Made by a program: the position numbers and the translations under genes. A stretch of DNA of 64,000 bases from Homarus americanus (taxonomy: Eukaryota; Arthropoda; Malacostraca; Decapoda; Nephropidae): assembly GCF_018991925.1 (NCBI RefSeq), contig NW_024732238.1:8574642-8638641 (forward strand), in the 5' to 3' direction. The notes below the pieces were generated by a model. The model was not told the origin of the DNA. It did not search any database and worked only from the letters and a program-made list of their open reading frames with translations. Below are positions 50,473-61,385 of this stretch, one piece after another (the first letter of the stretch is position 1; each line of letters begins with the position of its first letter).

Positions 50473-50740
50473 CAGTCAACTGTGTAATCAGTCATTTCAC
50501 GAAATAACTTCATTATTTTAGTAAAAAAGCGAAATGAATGTTTCAATCGGGTTAGGTTAGGTCCTAACCTAACTTAACAAAACACAACGTCATGTTACGT
50601 TACATTGTTATGTTATGTATGTATGTTATGTTAGGTTAAGTTAGGATCTTCCGTAACCTAACCCGATTGAAACATTCATTTCGCTTTTTTACTAAAATAA
50701 TGAAGTTATTTCGTGAAATGTCTGATTACACAGTTGATTG
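50473..50740. mobile_element. 268-bp foldback / MITE-like element
   Basis: The left arm starts CAGTCAACTGTGTAATCAG and the right arm is its reverse complement, ending CACAGTTGATTG. About 86 bp pair at each side with two or three mismatches. Pairing continues imperfectly inward through TCCTAACCTAACTTAAC and GTTAAGTTAGGA. TA dinucleotides flank both ends within 3-6 bp (50466-50467 and 50743-50744), which fits a Tc1/mariner-type non-autonomous element, though the outermost bases are not symmetric. No transposase frame fits. The whole element could fold into one long hairpin. Confidence 0.75.
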
Positions 50741-52615
50741 TGTACCACTGAACCACAAGACAATGACGCCCAGCCCTATCTACCGCTCAACGCCCACCAG
50801 TCATCAATACCTTCAGTCATCGTACTAAGGGGGTTTAACGAGACTGTAAATAAATAGCCAATTGTTTCTCTTAGATCTTTAACATTGCCACCACACCACC
50901 GACTGGCTTAAAATGTTAAAAGTAAAAAAAAATCAATAAAAATCTTCGAGCCACTAACCCTCCCTCCACGGGCTTACTCTTGGCACCAGCAACTTACATC
51001 CCTCAAAATTTCAGATAAATTCACCAATTTTTCAAACATCCAATTTTTTTATTTTCTCGCTGGCCCTCCCAAATAACGCCAGGTCATGTCAATATTCTGG
51101 CCAACAATCCCCTCACCGACACACTTCACCCACTTAATAATTTTCATCCCAGAAATTGTTTTAAAAATTTCTGGGATGAGTCTGTTAATTACTTCTGAAA
51201 TTAACTTAACTACCGGTACTAATACAGAAAGGTATATCCAAATTTATCTTTAGATTTCTCCCCAAACACCTACAGAATACCAACAACAACAATAATGATA
51301 ATAATACCTTAATAATGCCAGTAAAATGATCAATATAATTAACCGTCGTTTACATTACATTCCTGCTGGTCTCACTTTTCAGGGAGGTGTTTCCAAACCA
51401 TCAACACGCCGCTACACCCACACATGTATCTCTCACTCCCCTCCAGCGCCCTACCCCGATGTCCGTGTTGCAGTCTGCTGCCTCCCTGACAGTACTGAAC
51501 ATCAGTATGCAAGGTACTGGCCAAGTTCAACTTATCACCCTACTCCTCTCCCCCCCTGTATTGAAGTATAAAATGCATACAGAAATCCTTTTATGAAAAA
51601 AAAACTCTTCTGGGTGTAGCTACGATCGTTGTTTTTAAATTGACAGCGATTTTATTCCCTTTCCAGTCGATACCTAGTTTCAGTCACCGGTAATTCATCT
51701 TGAAAATACCGGGAATTAGTGTTGATATAAACTCATCTTTGTTGTCATTACGTAAATATTTCTTATGGGCGATTAGAGCGACTTATTCAAGATTTTGTTT
51801 ACGTCAATCTACTCTCAAACCTGTCCCTCAATACTTGTCATCAACACACCCTGGAAGCACCTTATTATATTATATTCCAGCTCCCCAAACCTTTAATATA
51901 AATATGCAGTCTTTCATATACAGGACAAATAAGCACTTGGTATCCTCAGATCAATAAACACCATCTCTTATAACTGGAGTATATGTTGTTGATCACGTGT
52001 TAACTTTTAAGAGAGTCAAGAGTACATACAAGACCTTTATTCATACTATGTACAGTACACACCACTTATCATTAATAAGTTAAGAAACACAGCACTATAA
52101 CAACACACAAGAAAACAGTAAGCGGAGATGTACAGTAAGTACAGTACAGCAACAGCAGACTGTCAGCCTCCTAACAGTTGGCTCTCACTGACAACAGGAA
52201 AATAATGAAATTTTTGTGCCAACAAGCGGTGTTACCCGGCCAGTCGTCCCTGACCCCTTACTCCAGGATGGGCCTCCCCTCTACCTGTACGTTACACACA
52301 CACACTAACCTCCGCCTAAAACACCCGATACTGTTCTACACCTGCAGGGTGTGAAGGAGAAACACAGCTGACGTTCCATACATTGACTCCCACCTATCTC
52401 TCGCCTTACAGTCCCAAGTTAACTTTATTATAACGAATGATAACCAACTGCTACACCAGCCAGGAGCTCGTAAGGCCATCACATCACTTGCAGACTGTAC
52501 ATTACCATGAGTACAGTACTCTCGCCCACTGTGATCCAGTCCACTGTTGCGACCACTTGTTATGCTTTGCGAGGAGCTCCTGCCAGCTAACCAGCACGGT
52601 ATACTAGTAGCGGTC
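50741..52615. other. Unassigned region
   Basis: Unique-looking sequence with a perfect 14-bp hairpin (listed separately). Frames of 69-107 codons were inspected and none shows a known domain. The 85-codon frame at 51700-51957 is also unrecognised. Confidence 0.5.
51144..51179. other. Perfect 14-bp hairpin
   Basis: TCATCCCAGAAATT and AATTTCTGGGATGA are exact reverse complements around an 8-base loop GTTTTAAA. It has no poly(T) context or gene neighbour to suggest a terminator. Possibly a small MITE relic. Confidence 0.7.
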
Positions 52616-52696
52616 ATAAGAACATAAGGAGTCTGCAATAGGCCGGTTGGCCTGTGCATGGCAGCTCCTGTCGAGAGTTACTACCACTCTCTATCA
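52616..52696 (-). mobile_element. LINE family A 3' tail fragment (subfamily 2)
   Basis: On the minus strand it reads CTCTCGACAGGAGCTGCC, ATGCACAGGCCAACCGGCC, then CTTATGTTCTTATG. It matches the 3' end of the plus-strand copy at 53557-53622. Confidence 0.75.
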
Positions 52697-53125
52697 GAAG
52701 AACATAAGAACATAACATAAGAATGGTGGAAACTGCAGCGGGCCTATTGGCCCATACTGGGCAGTCCCGTTTACACCCAACCCCTATTGCTCATATAAGC
52801 ATCCAACCTATGTTTGAAGCTATCCAGCGTATTCGAGTTAATGATGATATTTGGTAACTTGTTCCATTCATCCACTACTCTGTTTCCAAACCAATGTTTA
52901 CCTATTTCACGCCTAAATCTAAATTTGTCTAATCTAAAACCATTGTTACGAGTTCGCTACTGGTTGGATAGTTTGAGTACCTTTGTAATGTCCCCTTTGT
53001 TTATCCCTGACTTCCATTTATACACCTCTATCAGGTCGCCCCTCGCTCTACGTCTCTCGAGGGGGTGCAAATTAAGATGCTTTAACCTGTCTCTATACTC
53101 AAGGTTCCATCCATGAATCTATCCT
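52697..53125 (-). mobile_element. LINE family A 3' fragment (subfamily 1)
   Basis: The same sequence as the 3' end of the 6291-9180 element: CGGGCCTATTGGCCCATAC, GAGTTAATGATGATATTTGG and GGTCGCCCCTCGCTCTACG in plus orientation. On the minus strand it carries remnants of the RT C-terminal coding region and ends in TTATGTTC octamers. It is 5'-truncated. Confidence 0.8.
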
Positions 53126-53183
53126 CTGACCAGCACCAGAAGTGAAGCACACATATGTACACTAGTTCGACATCCGACAGGTG

Positions 53184-53622
53184 TTGTTCAAGAGGTAATG
53201 ACGAAAATGATTCCGGGACTTAGAAACCTTCCATATCAAGATAGGTTAAAGAAACTTAACTTGCATTCCTTAGAAAGACGAAGAGTGCGAGGAGATATGA
53301 TAGAAGTATTTAAGTGGGTGAAAGGAATCAATAAAGGGGATTTAGATAAAGTTCTTATAATATCCGAGCAGGATAGGACTCGGAGCAACGGATTTAAGTT
53401 GGATAAGTTTAGGTTTAGGAGGGAGATAGGAAGAAACTGGTTCACAAATAGGGTGGTGGACGAGTGGAACAAGCTTAGCAACTTTGTAGTAAGTGCTGGA
53501 ACGCTGGAAAGTTTTAAAAGGAGGCTGGATAGATTCATGGATGATAGAGAGTGGTAGTAACTCTCGACAGGAGCTGCCATGCACAGGCGAACTGGCCTAT
53601 TGCAGACTCCTTATGTTCTAAT
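53184..53622 (+). mobile_element. LINE family A 3' fragment (subfamily 2), plus strand
   Basis: A 5'-truncated copy with the best-preserved coding end in the window, followed by a 60-bp 3' UTR (CTCGACAGGAGCTGCCATG, CTGGCCTATTGCAGACTCC) and one TTATGTTC octamer. It lies in inverted orientation to 52616-53125. Confidence 0.82.
53198..53557 (+). pseudogene. CR1/L2-like LINE RT C-terminal fragment
   Basis: A 119-codon frame reads MTKMIPGLRNLPYQDRLKKL, then RRRVRGDMIEVFKWVKG, then RTRSNGFKLDKFRFRREIGR, then WFTNRVVDEWNKL and SFKRRLDRFM before the stop. This is the thumb and C-terminal tail of the RT protein of CR1/L2-type LINEs, a conserved 'R-R-x-R-G-D-x-I' then 'F-x-x-R-V-x-x-x-W-N-x-L' signature. 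The first Met is internal: upstream codons read VVQEV, a damaged form of the 'V-Q-R-R-M-T' block. RT core and endonuclease are absent, so it is a dead-on-arrival insertion. The open frame suggests it is younger than the 6.3-9.2 kb copy. Confidence 0.85.
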
Positions 53623-54281
53623 GGGGGGGCAGACACTAGTCCGCGGCTCCCGCTACTGATTACATCAAGGCGATATACAACCCGCTTTAATCGCCGCTGA
53701 CAGGTGGTACTGCCAGCGTCAGTATGGCCACACAAAGTACACTACTGCATCAACTAGTTGTGCTATGTTAGGCTCTTCAGTACGAAAAATATGGATCATG
53801 TTAACTCTTACTTAAAAAAATATAAATAAATAAACACTCCATTGATTCCAGTGCTAATAAAAGTCACCGGGTTACGGTAAGACTACGAGATGTGTGTATA
53901 CTTCTTTCCAACAAACAAAACCCTGAAGGTCACAGCATTATATACGAGAGTACCAAAGAGTTGGCACAGTAACTACAACCAACACAACAACATTTATCCA
54001 TCTTAAGGCACTAACTCGGGGGAACTGATGAGAAACACCGTGAACAGCAGGATCCTGGTACTGTACTTACCGCAAGAGCTGTCTGTAGCGAGAGTACAAG
54101 AGGTAGAGCAGGAGCAGCAGGGTGAGGGTAAGTAATCCCGTGTGGGTGAACTAGACACACCGCCTCCACCTCCCTCCACCACACTCGCCAGACACACACT
54201 GGCCACGCTCCACCACCCTGCCACACACACAGACACAGCCATTGTATTCTCACGCACACCATGCTACTACAACACTCATCC

Positions 54282-54283
<2 letters not shown>
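53623..54283. other. Unassigned spacer
   Basis: Unique-looking sequence; two overlapping minus frames (84 and 90 codons, 54003-54283) lack known domains. Confidence 0.5.

Positions 54284-54370
<87 letters not shown>
54284..54370. repeat. (TA)n microsatellite
   Basis: Uninterrupted TA dinucleotides, about 87 bp. Confidence 0.97.
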
Positions 54371-54372
<2 letters not shown>

Positions 54373-54432
54373 TTATTGTATAATCCGTGTGTGTGTATTC
54401 TTATGGATATTTTTGTTGCTTTTATGTGTATT

Positions 54433-54479
54433 TGTGTGTACAATATAAAGTAATAAAATAAATATATATTGTACACACA
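54433..54479. other. 15-bp perfect inverted repeat
   Basis: TGTGTGTACAATATA and TATATTGTACACACA pair exactly across a 17-base A+T-rich spacer. The right arm runs into (CA)n at 54474-54491. Confidence 0.65.
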
Positions 54480-54491
54480 CACACACACACA

Positions 54492-55173
54492 GCAGAATGG
54501 ATGAGTCAGAGAAGATGACTCAAGGTAGAAGGCCAGAGTGAGGGCACGTGGTCACCAGGTAGCTACCGCACCACCCACGGGAACATGACACACCTCGCCA
54601 GGTAGTTCTCCTCCGCTCAAGGATCAAGAAGCTACTGCTTCTTCTTCTTTTGCCAGCAGTACAAACATCACAACGTAGAGCTTCTTGGCGAGGATAGGTG
54701 TAGGGTATACAGACTTAAGCCATGGTAATAATTAACACATTGCAGTAGAGCAAACTTTCCTCTTTGACAAGCAATTGTTAAAACAAACTTAAGCTTTCAA
54801 TGCCCCCCCCCTCCCCCCTCCCCCGTGAATGACCTGAAGGCACCTTGACTTAAGAGTGATCAATTTGACAGAGGGAGGGAGAATAATATTTCTCAACCTA
54901 ATATATCATGTCAAGTCATGTATATGGTCAATTTCCTGAGATTCCCACCGACGTCATATATCATGGAAAGCAACCAGAGGTTAAACTCAAGTCAGGTCAT
55001 GAGAATAAACTACACACCTACTGACCTATATTATATATCCCATCCAAACCCAGCTTATACTTATATAGGCTGGGATCTCCATGCGGTCTGGCACGGATGG
55101 GGTTAAGTTCACTAGTATTAGTTTTATCCTAGCAAGACTTTTCCTGCTATGACGTCGGGTGGCGAACGATAAC
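54492..55173. other. Unassigned spacer
   Basis: Unique-looking sequence with a C-rich run at 54801-54823. No gene recognised. Confidence 0.55.
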
Positions 55174-55282
55174 ATTCCACTTGGACGTTCGTCTGTTTTA
55201 TGCTATTTAACCTAACCATAACCTGATAATTAAATTAAGATGGTAAAAATCACATAAAACGGACGGTCGTCCAAGTTGGATG
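55174..55282. mobile_element. Small imperfect foldback element
   Basis: The arms ATTCCACTTGGACG... (55174-55202) and its imperfect complement ...CGTCCAAGTTGGAT (55253-55282) pair over about 29 bp with roughly six mismatches around a 50-bp A+T-rich centre containing TTTAACCTAACC. Likely a short MITE; family unknown. Confidence 0.5.
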
Positions 55283-55319
55283 ACACCTGGCCTAGTGGGT
55301 TGTGCTCTAATGCTCGTGG

Positions 55320-57215
55320 CACTCAGTAGCTGGTGCGTTACTCCACAACCCTGGCAGGATGCTGGTCCACCCAAGGGTTGTACCACCATCATTCAGTAGC
55401 TGGTGCGTTACTTCACAACCCTGGCAGGATGCTGGTCCACCCAAGGGTTGTTCCACCATCATTCAGTAGCTGGTGCGTTACTTCACAACCCTAGCAGGAT
55501 GCTGGTCCACCCAAGGGTTGTTCCACCATCATTCAGTAGCTGGTGCGTTACTTCACAACCCTAGCAGGATGCTGGTCCACCCAAGGGTTGTTCCACCATC
55601 ATTCAGTAGCTGGTGCGTTACTTCACAACCCTAGCAGGATGCTGGTCCACCCAAGGGTTGTCCACCATCATTCAGTAGCTGGTGCGTTACTTCACAACCC
55701 TAGCAGGATGCTGGTCCACCCAAGGGTTGTTCCACCATCATTCAGTAGCTGGTGCGTTACTTCACAACCCTGGCAGGATGCTGGTCCACCCAAGGGTTGT
55801 ACCACCATCATTCAGTAGCTGGTGCGTTACTTCACAACCCTGGCAGGATGCTGGTCCACCCAAGGGTTGTTCCACCATCATTCAGTAGCTGGTGCGTTAC
55901 TTCACAACCCTGGCAGGATACTGGTCCACCCAAGGGTTGTTCCACCATCATTCAGTAGCTGGTGCGTTACTTCACAACCCTAGCAGGATGCTGGTCCACC
56001 CAAGGGTTGTACCACCATCATTCAGTAGCTGGTGCGTTACTTCACAACCCTGGCAGGATACTGGTCCACCCAAGGGTTGTTCCACCATCATTCAGTAGCT
56101 GGTGCGTTACTCCACAACCTAGCAGGATGCTGGTCCGCAAGGGTTGTTTCCACCATCATTCAGTAGCTGGTGCGTTACTTCACAACCTGGCAGGATGCTG
56201 GTCCACCAAGAGGTTGTTCACCGTATCATTCAGTAGCTGTGCGTTGCCCCACAACCCTGGCGGGGTGTTGGTCCACCCAAGGGTTGTTCACCATCATTCA
56301 GTAGCTGGTGCGTTGCTTCACAACCCTAGCAGGATGCTGAAGGGTCCACCCAAGGAGTTGTTCCACCATCATTCAGTAGCTGGTGCGTTACTCCACAACC
56401 TGGCAGGATGCTGGTCCACCCAAGTTTGTTCCACCACATCATTCATTAGCTGGTGCGTTACTCCACAACCCTGGCAGGATGCTGGTCCACCCAAGGGTTG
56501 TTCCACCATCATTCAGTAGCTGGTGCGTTACTTCACAACCCTGGCAGGATGCTGGTCCACCCAAGGGTTGTTCCACCATCATTCAGTAGCTGGTGCGTTA
56601 CTCCACAACCCTGGCAGGATGCTGGTCCACCCAAGGGTTGTTCCACCATCATTCAGTAGCTGGTGCGTTACTCCACAACCCTAGCAGGATGCTGGTCCAC
56701 CCAAGGGTTGTTCCACCATCATTCAGTAGCTGGTGCGTTACTTCACAACCCTGGCAGGATGCTGGTCCACCCAAGGGTTGTTCCACCATCATTCAGTAGC
56801 TGGTGCGTTACCACAACCCTGGTAGGATGTTAACCACACCTATGTTGTTCTGCCATCATCCAGGCAGCTGGTACATCACAACCCTGGGTGAGGATGTTGT
56901 CCACCCAAGGTTGTCTCCCATCATTCTAGTAGCTGTGCAAGTTACTCACAACTTCTGGAGGATGCTGGAGTCCACCCAAGGTTGTTGTTCTACCTACTGT
57001 CTAGCAGCTGGTGTTACTTCACAACCCTGGCAGGATGTTGGTTCACTCAAGGGTTGTTCCCACCATCATTCAGTAGCTGGAAAAGGTTACTTCCACAAAT
57101 CCTGGTAGGATGTTGGTCTACCCAAGGGGTTGTGCCCCAAATACCATTCAGTAGCAGCAAGTATTTATTAACCCTGGCAGGATGCTGATTCACCCAAGGG
57201 TTGTCTCATCCCATT
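55320..57215. repeat. 70-bp minisatellite
   Basis: About 27 copies. The unit contains TCAGTAGCTGGTGCGTTACT, ACAACCCTGGCAGGATGCTG and GTCCACCCAAGGGTTGTTCC. Copies from 55320 to 56100 are almost identical; scattered indels follow, and the last six (56800-57215) are strongly eroded. Each unit holds ACAACCCT and AGGGTTGT, an 8-bp inverted pair. Open frames of 68 codons recur every 70 bp. Confidence 0.97.
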
Positions 57216-57234
57216 TTCCTCTGTAACCTTACCT

Positions 57235-57745
57235 TACCCCCGCCCCCCACAAACCAGGATATTCATAAACCCTACCCACCCTCTGCCCCCACAAACCCAG
57301 GATATTTATAAACCTCACCCCCCCTGCCCCACAAACCCAGGATATTCTTAAACCCCACCCCTGCCCCACAAACCCAGGATATTCTTAAAACCTCACCCCG
57401 GCCCCACAAACCCAGGATATTCTGTGAACCCCCGGCCCCACAAACCCAGGATATTCTTAAACCCCACCCCCACAAAAACCCAGGATATTCTAAACCCCAT
57501 CTCTGCCCCACAAACCCAGGGTATTCTTAAACCCCACCCCCTGCCCCACAAACCCAGATATTCTGAAACCCTACCCCCGCCCCACAACCCAGGATATTCT
57601 AAACCCCACCCCGCCCCACACAAACCCAGGATATTCTTAAAACCCCACCCCGCCCCACAAACCCAGGATATTCTAAACCCCCGTGCCCCCACAAAACCCA
57701 GGATATTCTAGGAACCCTCACCTGCCCCTGTCAAACCTAGGATAC
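57235..57745. repeat. 37-38-bp minisatellite
   Basis: About 13 copies with CCCCACAAACCCAGGATATT and CTTAAACCCCACCCCTG. C runs vary in length. It begins about 20 bp after the 70-bp array. Confidence 0.95.
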
Positions 57746-58149
57746 TTAAAACCTGCCTACACCAATATTACCTTACAACACTGAAATCTAGTCCCAATGA
57801 TCCACGGTACTTATACGACCCAAACCTAATGGAACCCTAACCCAAATAAGTCTTCTAATGGAACCTATTTTTAGATCCCAAATCAGAGTGGGCTCCAAAT
57901 CTCAATATTCTTCAATAGGATTCGGTTGAAGCTTATCAGGATTGAGGCCCATCTGACCTCCTACACATCCTCCTCGCCAGTATTAGAAGGGTAATCCTCA
58001 CTCCTCTCCGTTCTACACCTTGGCAATCAGTCAGTCAAGCTTTTAGATGTGTCAATATGTAAAGTGGGTCAGTCACTGCATCCAGTCAGTCCTCTCATCT
58101 ATTCCCTTGAGCTCTTACACGCACACACAGCACGAGATGGTGAATAGTC
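57746..58149. other. Spacer with diverged repeat modules
   Basis: Words such as AATGGAACCCTAACC, AATGGAACCTA and AATAGGATTCGGTTG resemble the next array at low similarity. No gene seen. Confidence 0.6.
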
Positions 58150-59556
58150 AAATGGACCCCAGCTCTAATGGATCCAAGCTCTAACGGGACCTAGTTCTAA
58201 TGGACCCCAGCTCTAATGGATCCAAGCTCTAACGGGACCTAGTTCTAATGGACCCCAGCTCTATTGGATTCAAGCTCTAACGGGACCTAGTTCTAATAGA
58301 CCCCAGCTCTATTGGATTCAAGCTCTAACGGGACCTAGTTCTAATGTACCCCAGTTCTATTGGACCCTAGTTCTAATGGACCCAAGCTCTAATGGAACCT
58401 AGTTCTAATGGACCCCAGTTCTAATGGACCCCAGCTCTATTGGATTCAAGCTCTAACGGGACCTAGTTCTAATGGACCCCAGCTCTAATGGATCAAGCTC
58501 TAACGAGTCCTAGTTCTAATGGACCCCAGCTCTAATGGATTCAAGCTCTAACGGGTCCTAGTTCTAATGTACCCCAGTTCTATTGGACCCTAGTTCTAAT
58601 GGACCCAAGCTCTAATGGAACCTAGTTCTAATGGACCCCAGTTCTAATGGACCCCAGCTCTAATGGACCCCAGCTCTAATGGATTCAAGATCTAACGGGT
58701 CATAGTTCTAATGGACCCCAGTTCTAATGGACCCCAGTTCTAATGGACCCAAGCTCTAATGGATTCAAGCTCTAACGAGTCCTGGTTCTAATGGACCCCA
58801 GCTCTAATGGATTCAAGCTCTAACGGTTCCTAGTTCTAATGTACTCCAGTTCTATTGGACCCTAGTTCTAATGGACCCAAGCTCCAATGGAACCTAGTTC
58901 TAATGGACCCCAGCTCTAATGGACCCCAGCTCTAATGGATTCAAGATCTAACGGGTCATAGTTCTAATGGACCCCAGTTCTAATGGACCCCAGTTCTAAT
59001 GGACTCAAGCCTAATGGATTCAAGCTCTAACGGGTCCTAGTTCTAATGTACCCCAGTTCTATTGGACCCCAGTTCTAATGGACCCCAGCTCTAATGGACC
59101 CCAGCTCTAATGGAGCCTAGTTCTAATGGACCCCAGTTCTACGGACCCCAGCTCCAATGGAACCTAGTTCTAATGGGACCCCTAGTTCCTACGGACCCCA
59201 GCTCAAATGGATTCAAGCTCTAACGGGTCCTAGTTCTAATGGACCCCAGTTCTATTGGACCCTCAGTTCTAATGGACCCCCAGCTCTAATGAATTGAAGC
59301 TCTAACGGGTCCAGGTCTCTAATGGACACCAGCTCTATGGATCAGCTCTAACGGGACCTAGTTCTAACGGGTCCCAGTCTAATGGACCCCAGCTCTAATG
59401 GATTCAAGCTCTAACGGGTCCTAGTTCTAATAGACCCCAGCTCTAATGGATCCAAGCTCTAACGGGTCCTAGTTCTAATGGCAGCTCTAATGGATCCAAG
59501 CTCTAACGGGTCCTAGTTCTAATGAATTCAGCTTTAACGGACCCGCCTAGCTTTAA
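58150..59556. repeat. 16-bp minisatellite with 48-bp higher-order repeat
   Basis: About 87 monomers of 16 bp. Three types, GGACCCCAGCTCTAAT, GGATTCAAGCTCTAAC and GGGACCTAGTTCTAAT, recur as a 48-bp trimer in much of the array, with longer composites including GTACCCCAGTTCTATT. The right end decays around 59280-59556. Confidence 0.96.
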
Positions 59557-61090
59557 CGGGTGTGATAGTTGCCGTGGACAGGTCGAGTGTGGCAGTTGCC
59601 ATGGACAGATCGAGTATGACAGTTGCGTGGACAGGTCGAGTGTGGCAGTTGCCGTGGACAGGTCGAGTGTGGCGGTTGCCATGGACAGGTCGAGTATGAC
59701 GGTTGCCGTGGACAGGTCGAGTGTGACAGTTGCCATGGACAGGTCAGGTGTGACGGTTGCCGTGGACAGGTCTAGTGTGACAGTTGCCGTGAACAGGTTG
59801 CAGTGTGACGTTGCTGTGGACTGGTCGAGTATGACGGTTACCATGGACAGGTCAGTATGACAGTTACCATGGACGGGTCGAGTGTGGCGGTTGCCATGGA
59901 CAGGTCGAGTGTGACGGTTGCCGTGGACAGGTCAGGTGTGACAGTTGCCGTGGACAGGTCGAGTGTGACGTTGCCGTGGACAGGTCAGATGTGACAGTTG
60001 CCGTGGACGGTCGAGTGTGACAGTTGCCGTGGACAGGTCAGTGTGACGGTTGCCGTGGACAGGTCGAGTGTGACGGTTGCCGTGGACAGGTCGAATGTGA
60101 CAGTTGCCGTGGACAGGTCGAGTGTGACAGTTGCCATGGACACGGGTCAGGTGTGACGGTTGCCGTGGACCGGTCGAGTGTGACGGTTGCCGTGGACAGG
60201 TCGAGTATGACAGTTGTCGTGGACAGATCGAGTGTGACAGTTGCCGTGGACAGGTCCGGGTGTGACGTTGCCGTGGACAGGTCGAATGTGACAGTTCCGT
60301 GGACAGGTCGAGTGTGACGGTTGCGTGGACAGGTCGAGTACGATAGTTGCCGTGGACAGGTCAAGTATGACAGTTGCCGTGGACAGGTCGAGGTGGCAGT
60401 TGCCGTGGACAGGTCGATTGACGGTTGCCGTGGACAGGTCGAGTATGACGGTTGCCGTGGACGCAGATCGAGGTGTGACGGTTGCCGTGGACGGGTCGAG
60501 TATGACGGTTGCCGTGGACAGGTCGAGTGTGACAGTTGCCGTGACAGGTCGGTACGATAGTTGCCGTGGACAGGTCAAGTATGACAGTTGCCGTGGACAG
60601 GTCGAGGGTGACAGTTGCCGTGGACAGGTCGATTGTGACGGTTGCCGTGGACAGGTCGAGTGTGACAGTTGCCGTGGACAGGTCGAGTGCGATAGTTGCC
60701 GTGGACAGGTCGAATGCCTGACGGTTGCCGTGGACAGGTCGAGTATGACAGTTGCCGTGGACAGGTCGAGTGTGACAGTTGCCGTGGACAGGTCGAGTGC
60801 GATAGTTGCCGTGGACAGGTCGAGTGCGACAGTTGCCGTGGACAGGTCGGAGTGCGACAGTTGCCGTGGACAGGTCGAGTGTGAGGTTGCCGTGGACAGG
60901 TCGAGTGTGACAGTTGCCGTGGACAGGTCGAAGTGCTGACGGTTGCCGTGGACAGGTCGAGTGCTGACGGTTGCCGTGGACAGGTCGAGTGCGACAGTTG
61001 CCGTGGACAGGTCGAGTGCGACAGTTGCCGTGGACAGGTCAGGTGTGACAGTTGCCGTGGACAGGTCGAGTGTGACAGTTGCCGTGGTAG
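59557..61090. repeat. 27-bp minisatellite
   Basis: About 56 copies with GTTGCCGTGGACAGGTCGAG and TGTGACA. Variants are CATGG for CGTGG and CGGTT for CAGTT, with occasional single-base losses. The 9-codon period opens frames up to 204 codons plus and 356 codons minus; the single-base indels shift them, so they are not coding. It adjoins the 16-bp array. Confidence 0.97.
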
Positions 61091-61149
61091 TATGGTCAAA
61101 CGAGAGAGTGAAGAGAAAACAAGGGAAAATATGACGCCGCCGTAACACA

Positions 61150-61385
61150 TAAGAGGGTAGGAACCCGTGAGTCATAACACACCCACCCACCGAGTCATAA
61201 CACACCCCGCACCCCACCCGCCACCCACTGAGTCATAACACACCCGCCACCCACTGAGTCATAACACACCCCACCACCCACTGAGTCATAACACACCGCA
61301 ACCCACCGAGTCATAACACACCCCACACCCCACCACCCACCGAGTCATAACACACCCCGCACCCCACACCCCGCCACCCACTTGA
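61150..61385. repeat. Short GAGTCATAACACACC array
   Basis: About seven copies of CACCCACCGAGTCATAACAC plus CCC(G/C)CACCCCAC modules of variable length (25-40 bp). Confidence 0.9.

Noticed and set aside
59522..61217. Repetitive VAVDRSSVT-type protein and its 356-codon minus-strand partner
   Set aside because: 27-bp array artefact. Both strands are open and single-base losses shift the frame many times.
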